From: CAZIAK01 sp964537035
Lineage (GTDB): Bacteria > Planctomycetota > B15-G4
Length of the DNA stretch: 27,140 nt
NCBI GenBank assembly: GCA_964537035.1
Contig: CAZIAK010000056.1
Span: 1 to 27,140, forward strand
Direction: 5' to 3'
Below the pieces are notes generated by a model. That model saw only the letters and a program-made list of their open reading frames with translations. It was not told where the DNA came from and made no database searches. Of the stretch, positions 23,166-27,140 are shown piece after piece (positions within the stretch are counted from its first letter, which is position 1; each line of letters opens with the position of its first letter). The translations under genes and the position numbers were made by a program.

Positions 23166-23515
23166 GATCGATCTCCCGAACTGCGGGCTCGCTCCGACGA
23201 CTGCCCGTCGCCTTGAAGCTGAAGGTGCCCGAGGTGCGGCCGCCATTCTGGGAGCAGAGTCCGCCTGGAAGCAAGTCGGGAACCACGCCCGGTCAACGGA
23301 CAATCGCGGCAGAAGACAGCAAGGGCCCTGGCCGCCATCTCACGATTGTCATGTGCATCGCTACGCCGCCACTGGGTCCTGGATCTGCCCCCCACCCTCG
23401 TCTCCTCAGCCCCGGGCTGCGTCGAGTAGACTCTCCACCGTCAGTCGTGCCTCTGCGGGACCCCGAGGAAGCGGGTCAGGGGACCGACCAAACTCAACCC
23501 ATGGAGAGAACTGTC
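23166..23515. other. Divergent intergenic region, no gene seen
   Basis: This region separates the membrane-protein gene (minus) from the 138-aa protein gene (plus) and must hold both promoters. I see no clear promoter, RNA gene or repeat in it. Confidence 0.4.
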
Positions 23516-23932
23516 ATGACCACGCCGTACATCATCAACATCGTGTTCAACTTCGCCAACGGCGACCCGTCGGCGATTCCCACGGTCACCACGTCGACGA
23601 GTATCAGCGACAGCATCTCGGCGGACTACGGCTCCATCGAATGGAATGTGGAGGCCAACATCCAGAACACCGACGGCCTCTTCATCGATACCATCACGTT
23701 CTACAGCGACCAGCCCAAGCGGATCCCCGTCGCTCCAGGCTTCTTCGATGCTGGCGTCTGGAATGCGGCGCGAAAGACGTACACCGTCCCCTTCAACGCG
23801 ACTGCGGTGGCGGCTCTCACGACCCTCTACTACGGGGTCTGGTACCGGGACAACGACATGACCAGCGACACGGAGTGGGACCCCACGCTGAAGATCCAGC
23901 CGCGTATCGCGTCGGGCTCTCACGGCGCCTGA
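23516..23932 (+). CDS. Hypothetical beta-rich 138-aa protein
   Basis: 138 aa, no signal peptide and no membrane segment. The sequence alternates polar and aromatic/hydrophobic residues (YIINIVFNFANGDPSAIPTV, ADYGSIEWNVEANIQ, LTTLYYGVWYRDND), which suggests a beta-sandwich. No catalytic motif is evident and I do not recognise the family. GGAGAG lies 8 nt before the ATG. A GC-rich hairpin follows 35 bp after the stop, so it appears to be a single-gene transcript ahead of the kinase gene. Confidence 0.6.
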   Translation: MTTPYIINIVFNFANGDPSAIPTVTTSTSISDSISADYGSIEWNVEANIQNTDGLFIDTITFYSDQPKRIPVAPGFFDAGVWNAARKTYTVPFNATAVAALTTLYYGVWYRDNDMTSDTEWDPTLKIQPRIASGSHGA

Positions 23933-23967
23933 CAGCTGCGGTCCACGCTGAAGCCTAGAACGACAGA

Positions 23968-24002
23968 CCGCACCGGCGAGGCGTGGAGCCCCGCCGGTGC
24001 GG
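23968..24002 (+). terminator. GC-rich hairpin, candidate terminator
   Basis: CCGCACCGGCG and CGCCGGTGCGG form a perfect 11-bp stem around a 13-nt loop, in the 96-bp gap between the 138-aa protein gene and the kinase gene. There is no T run behind it, which is common in GC-rich genomes but lowers certainty. Confidence 0.6.
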
Positions 24003-24028
24003 CGGTTGCCACGATCTCGGAGTGATCG

Positions 24029-26314
24029 ATGCACCCCGAACGGGTCGGCAACATTCGCATCGAGAAGGTGCTCGGCCAGGGCGGCATGGGCACGGTGTCT
24101 CTGGGTTTCGACGAGAAACTCGAACGCACCGTGGCGCTGAAGTCGATCCGCAACGAGCAGCGGATGAGCGAGTCTGCCAGGCAGCGCTTTCAGTTCGAGG
24201 CGCGGGTGCTGGGCAAGCTCGAGCACCCCAACATCTGTCGTATCCACGATTACATCGAGGACGGCGAGGACGCGTATCTGGTCCTGGAGTATGTCGAAGG
24301 CCACTCCCTCGCGGCGCACCTGGCAGACCACACCCTCGAAGATCACCACCGTCTGACGATCGCCATCCAGATCGCCGACGCGCTCGTGGCCGCGCACGCC
24401 GCGGGCGTCATCCACCGTGACCTGAAGCCGGACAACGTGGTCATCACGCTCGACGGTGATGCCAAGGTGCTCGACTTCGGCCTGGCCCGATCGGTGACAG
24501 TCGAGGGCGACGGGGACGAGCCCCCCACCCACCCGACCCAGGCGCACTCCCCTGAGGGACCTGCCCACGAAGACCTGGACACGGCCTCCCGTTCCGCAGC
24601 CGTTCGCCCTCCGACCCACTCGCTGCAGGTCACTGAAGCGGGCACCATCATGGGCACACCCCTGTTCATGAGCCCTGAGCAGGCCTGGGGGCTCACCGAC
24701 GAGATCACGACGGCCAGCGACATGTACTCCCTCGGCTTGCTGCTGCAGGCGTTGTGGACCAGCGAGAGCCCCTATCCCAAGAAGCTCTCGCGCGCTGAGC
24801 TCATCGCCCGCGCACGGGCCGGAGAGGCGCTCCCGCCGACGGGAATGCCCCAGCAGATCAAGCAGCTCGTACTGCGACTTCGTGAAGTGGACCCCGGGGC
24901 GCGAGTGCCCGCCGTGCAGGCCCGGCACTTACTGCGACGCTACCAGGCTCGTCCCGCGCGCCTGCTGCGCCAGGGAGCCGCGGCGCTCTTGCTGATCATG
25001 GCTGCCGCCGCAGCGGTGAAGTACACCGTCGACCTGCGCCACCAGAAGGGACTCGCAGAGGAAGCCGCCAGAGAGCAACGCCGGCTGCGCGGCGTGGCCG
25101 ACCTGCGCCGGGAGCTGGCTGAGGGGCTGATCGGATTCATGCTCGACGACCTCTTCGACAAGCTGCGCAGTGTGGGCAAGCTCGAACTGCTCGACGATGT
25201 GGACAAGCGCGCGCTCGACTACTTCGCCGCCATTCCCGAAGGCGAGCTCAGCCCAGAAGAGCTCACCTTTCGGTCTCAGACCCTCTACCAGCTGGGAGAG
25301 ATCTCACTGGAGCGGGGCGATCTGCAGACCGCACTCAGCGCCTTCAACGACTCGCTGACCCTGCAGCAGACCATCGTCTCCGAGTCGCCCGACAATCAGA
25401 CCGCCCTCGTCCAGCTTGGCTACGCCCACTTCTGGATGGGCAGCGGCCTCTGGACCCAGGGCGATCTGGACAAGGCCCGGGCACAGTTCGAAGCGTCAGC
25501 AGATGTCGCGCGCCGCCTCGTCGCCCTGGCCCCCGAAAACCCTGAATACCAGCTTGAGCTGGCAGCAGAGGAGAGCAACGTAGCCCAGGTCCTCGAGGCC
25601 CAGGGCGATCTCGTGACCGCTGCCCAGGTCATGCGCTCTCGGCTGGCCACGGTGCAGACCCTCGTAGACTCCGATCCCGAGCGGGACGATTGGCAACTGG
25701 AGCTGGCCAACAGCAAGGTGCTCCTGGGACGAGTCCTCGAATCCCAGGGTGACTACGCAGCTGCAGAAGAGTGCTACCGAGCAGATCTCCAGGGGATGCT
25801 GGAGCTGGTTGGGCGCGATCCCGACCACGCCGAGCGCCTCGACCGACTCAGCACGAGCTACAGCTACCTCGGACAGATCCTTGAGAAACAAGAGAGGTTC
25901 GACGAAGCCGCCCTGTGCATCGAAGAGCAGCAGCTGGTTTCCGAGCGGCTGGCCTCGGGTGATGCGGACAACGCGGGGTGGCGAGATCACGTGGCGTCAG
26001 GGTTGTCGAGCCTCGGGTCCTTGCGGCTCGCTGCCGGCGAGCTTGAGCAGGCCCGGATTCCCCTCAGCCGTTCGCTGGCCATTTTCTTCGAGCTGCACGA
26101 GCAGGATCCCACCCGCACCCGGTGGCGCTACGGGGCCCTGGGCCTCTCCAACCTCCTCGCTGACCTGCTCACACAGCAGGGCGAGGTCGCGGGCGCAGAG
26201 GAAGTGGCTCGACGTGGGTTGGCTCTGATGGAGGGCATCGACGTCTCCAGCTTGCCTGAGGTCGTGCGTACCGACATCGAGAGCCTGGAGGCTCTGGTCT
26301 CAGATCCGGAGTGA
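24029..26314 (+). CDS. Transmembrane Ser/Thr protein kinase with TPR sensor domain
   Basis: 761 aa. The N-terminal Hanks-type kinase has the G-loop VLGQGGMGTV (14-23), VALK with catalytic K38, HRDLKPDN (129-136) and DFG (149-151). After DFG a Pro/His/Ser-rich insert of about 50 residues precedes the activation-segment end GTPLFMSPEQAWG. A single membrane helix at about 315-333 (GAAALLLIMAAAAAVKY) follows, then a coiled region and about ten TPR-like repeats (e.g. LGEISLERGDLQTALSAFND, EAQGDLVTAAQVMRSRL). The kinase is cytoplasmic and the TPR part should face the periplasm. This layout is typical of planctomycete and myxobacterial PASTA-less kinases. Targets are unknown. Confidence 0.92.
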   Translation: MHPERVGNIRIEKVLGQGGMGTVSLGFDEKLERTVALKSIRNEQRMSESARQRFQFEARVLGKLEHPNICRIHDYIEDGEDAYLVLEYVEGHSLAAHLADHTLEDHHRLTIAIQIADALVAAHAAGVIHRDLKPDNVVITLDGDAKVLDFGLARSVTVEGDGDEPPTHPTQAHSPEGPAHEDLDTASRSAAVRPPTHSLQVTEAGTIMGTPLFMSPEQAWGLTDEITTASDMYSLGLLLQALWTSESPYPKKLSRAELIARARAGEALPPTGMPQQIKQLVLRLREVDPGARVPAVQARHLLRRYQARPARLLRQGAAALLLIMAAAAAVKYTVDLRHQKGLAEEAAREQRRLRGVADLRRELAEGLIGFMLDDLFDKLRSVGKLELLDDVDKRALDYFAAIPEGELSPEELTFRSQTLYQLGEISLERGDLQTALSAFNDSLTLQQTIVSESPDNQTALVQLGYAHFWMGSGLWTQGDLDKARAQFEASADVARRLVALAPENPEYQLELAAEESNVAQVLEAQGDLVTAAQVMRSRLATVQTLVDSDPERDDWQLELANSKVLLGRVLESQGDYAAAEECYRADLQGMLELVGRDPDHAERLDRLSTSYSYLGQILEKQERFDEAALCIEEQQLVSERLASGDADNAGWRDHVASGLSSLGSLRLAAGELEQARIPLSRSLAIFFELHEQDPTRTRWRYGALGLSNLLADLLTQQGEVAGAEEVARRGLALMEGIDVSSLPEVVRTDIESLEALVSDPE

Positions 26315-26360
26315 CCCTCGCGCTCAGGCAGTGCCCAGGCGCTCAAACAAGGTCAGGCCG

Positions 26361-27140
26361 TTAGCAGTGCGCCGTCAGCTTGATGATCGAGAACGTCGCG
26401 CCGGTCGGGTCGTTGATCACGGCGAAGCGCCCCACCTCGGGGATGTCCGTGGGCGGAACGCAAACCTGGCCGCCCAGCTCTTCGACCGTCTTGGCCGAGG
26501 CGTCACAGTCCGCCACGGTGATGTAGGTCATCCAGTGCGGGGGGGCGTCCCCCCACTCTTCGGTCATCTGCATCATGCCGGCCACGGGGTGCTCGCCCAG
26601 CATGAAGCTCGTGTACTTGCATGAGCCCATGTCCTTTGTCTCTGACGTCCAGCCGAGCAGACCAGCATAGAAGGCCTCGGCTTCGGCGGAGTTCTTGGTG
26701 TTCAGCTCGCGGTAGCAGAAGGAGCCGGGCACATCCCCCCGTGGCAGCTCTTTGTCCTCGTCGTGGGCGCTCTGAAACACGGCGAAGGCCGCGCCCCCGG
26801 GATCGGTGACGATGGAGAAGCGCCCGGTCTCGGGGATGTCCATGGGCGGCATGAGCACCCTGCCCCCGAGTTCGGTTGCGCGAGCAGCCGCGGCGTCGCA
26901 GTTCTCCACGCCCACATAGCTGATCCAGTGCGGGGGCACGCCTTCGAACTGCGGGCCGCTCATCTCGTACATGCCACCGAAGTGGTCGACCTTGCCACCG
27001 ATGAGCGAGTAAGTGCCCATGCCCTCGCCCATGGAGTCGTCGTGGAAGTCCCAGCCGAACAAGCCTGAATAGAAGGCCTTGGCGGTGGCGAGATCGCCGG
27101 TGGCCAGTTCACTCCAGCCGAAGCTGCCGATGGTCGGGGT
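26361..27140 (-). CDS. Two-domain VOC (glyoxalase/bleomycin-resistance-like) protein, 5' end outside window
   Basis: At least 259 aa; the frame is still open at the window edge (first visible residues TPTIGSFGWSELATGDLATA). It contains two tandem VOC domains. Each starts with a xSFGWSEL- or GSFCYRELNT-type strand and FYxGLxGW, and each ends with PxxDIPExGRFxxxxDPxGAxFxxxx (MDIPETGRFSIVTDPGGAAF; TDIPEVGRFAVINDPTGATF). Proteins of this type (CFP-30B/hydroxylase-like annotations) are cytoplasmic, often of unknown substrate. The stop at 26361 is 46 bp from the convergent kinase gene. The true start is upstream of the sequence shown. Confidence 0.88.
   Translation of the reverse strand, partial: TPTIGSFGWSELATGDLATAKAFYSGLFGWDFHDDSMGEGMGTYSLIGGKVDHFGGMYEMSGPQFEGVPPHWISYVGVENCDAAAARATELGGRVLMPPMDIPETGRFSIVTDPGGAAFAVFQSAHDEDKELPRGDVPGSFCYRELNTKNSAEAEAFYAGLLGWTSETKDMGSCKYTSFMLGEHPVAGMMQMTEEWGDAPPHWMTYITVADCDASAKTVEELGGQVCVPPTDIPEVGRFAVINDPTGATFSIIKLTAHC

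Noticed and set aside
23441..24928. 495-codon minus-strand frame across the 138-aa protein and kinase genes
   Set aside because: It runs antisense to clear kinase motifs, and its Arg/Val/His-rich translation is typical of shadows.

Overview
The window is 27 kb of GC-rich bacterial DNA. Its protein content suggests a member of the Planctomycetota: a secreted FG-GAP protein ending in a compact beta-rich C-terminal domain, a Ser/Thr kinase fused to a TPR-type sensor, a paired-retropepsin lipoprotein, and genes with weak or missing Shine-Dalgarno sites. This taxonomic call is inference from gene style. There is no rRNA or ribosomal-protein marker to confirm it.

Left core region (1-4413). A 101-bp tandem array lies at the window edge. 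It is followed, on the minus strand, by a short purD-fur operon (purine synthesis enzyme plus a Fur-family metalloregulator with an unusual acidic tail). A large O-antigen ligase/polymerase-like membrane protein with a TPR tail is transcribed divergently from purD. A tRNA-Arg(UCU) gene closes the region.

Accessory region (4414 to about 20140). It starts exactly at the tRNA, and the 3' half of the tRNA plus about 190 bp of flank is repeated in diverged form at 6161-6378. A 34-bp motif inside that flank occurs a third time at 20102-20135. The region holds a HigB-HigA toxin-antitoxin pair and three AbiE-type (type IV) toxin-antitoxin modules. One module is intact with a toxin fused to WYL-like and zinc-knuckle-like segments, one has an internally deleted toxin, and one is intact and compact. 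It also holds an orphan AbiE-type promoter/operator, a decayed RhuM-like pseudogene, a small Cys-periodic lipoprotein, a paired-retropepsin lipoprotein, a SWIM zinc-finger + SNF2 helicase operon, and a CHC2-like zinc-finger protein with a small overlapping downstream gene. No integrase or transposase gene is visible. The picture is a tRNA-anchored, partly decayed defence/toxin-antitoxin island assembled by repeated insertion.

Right region (20140-27140). A stretch of low information with a 13-bp tandem repeat leads to the FG-GAP protein. It is followed by a conserved-looking membrane protein (minus strand), an unrecognised 138-aa beta-rich protein with a GC hairpin behind it, the Ser/Thr kinase-TPR protein, and a two-domain VOC/glyoxalase-like protein whose 5' end lies beyond the window.

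Most notable signals: (a) two 52-bp palindromic promoter/operator elements of identical geometry at 9588 and 17329, each reading directly into ATG-AAC with a -10-like box 8 nt before the start, which suggests leaderless AbiE transcripts; (b) the tRNA 3'-half duplication plus the three-copy 34-bp motif separating accessory modules; (c) antitoxin retained next to a deleted toxin, with nested operators around a good promoter; (d) the SWIM-SNF2 pair embedded among toxin-antitoxin modules.
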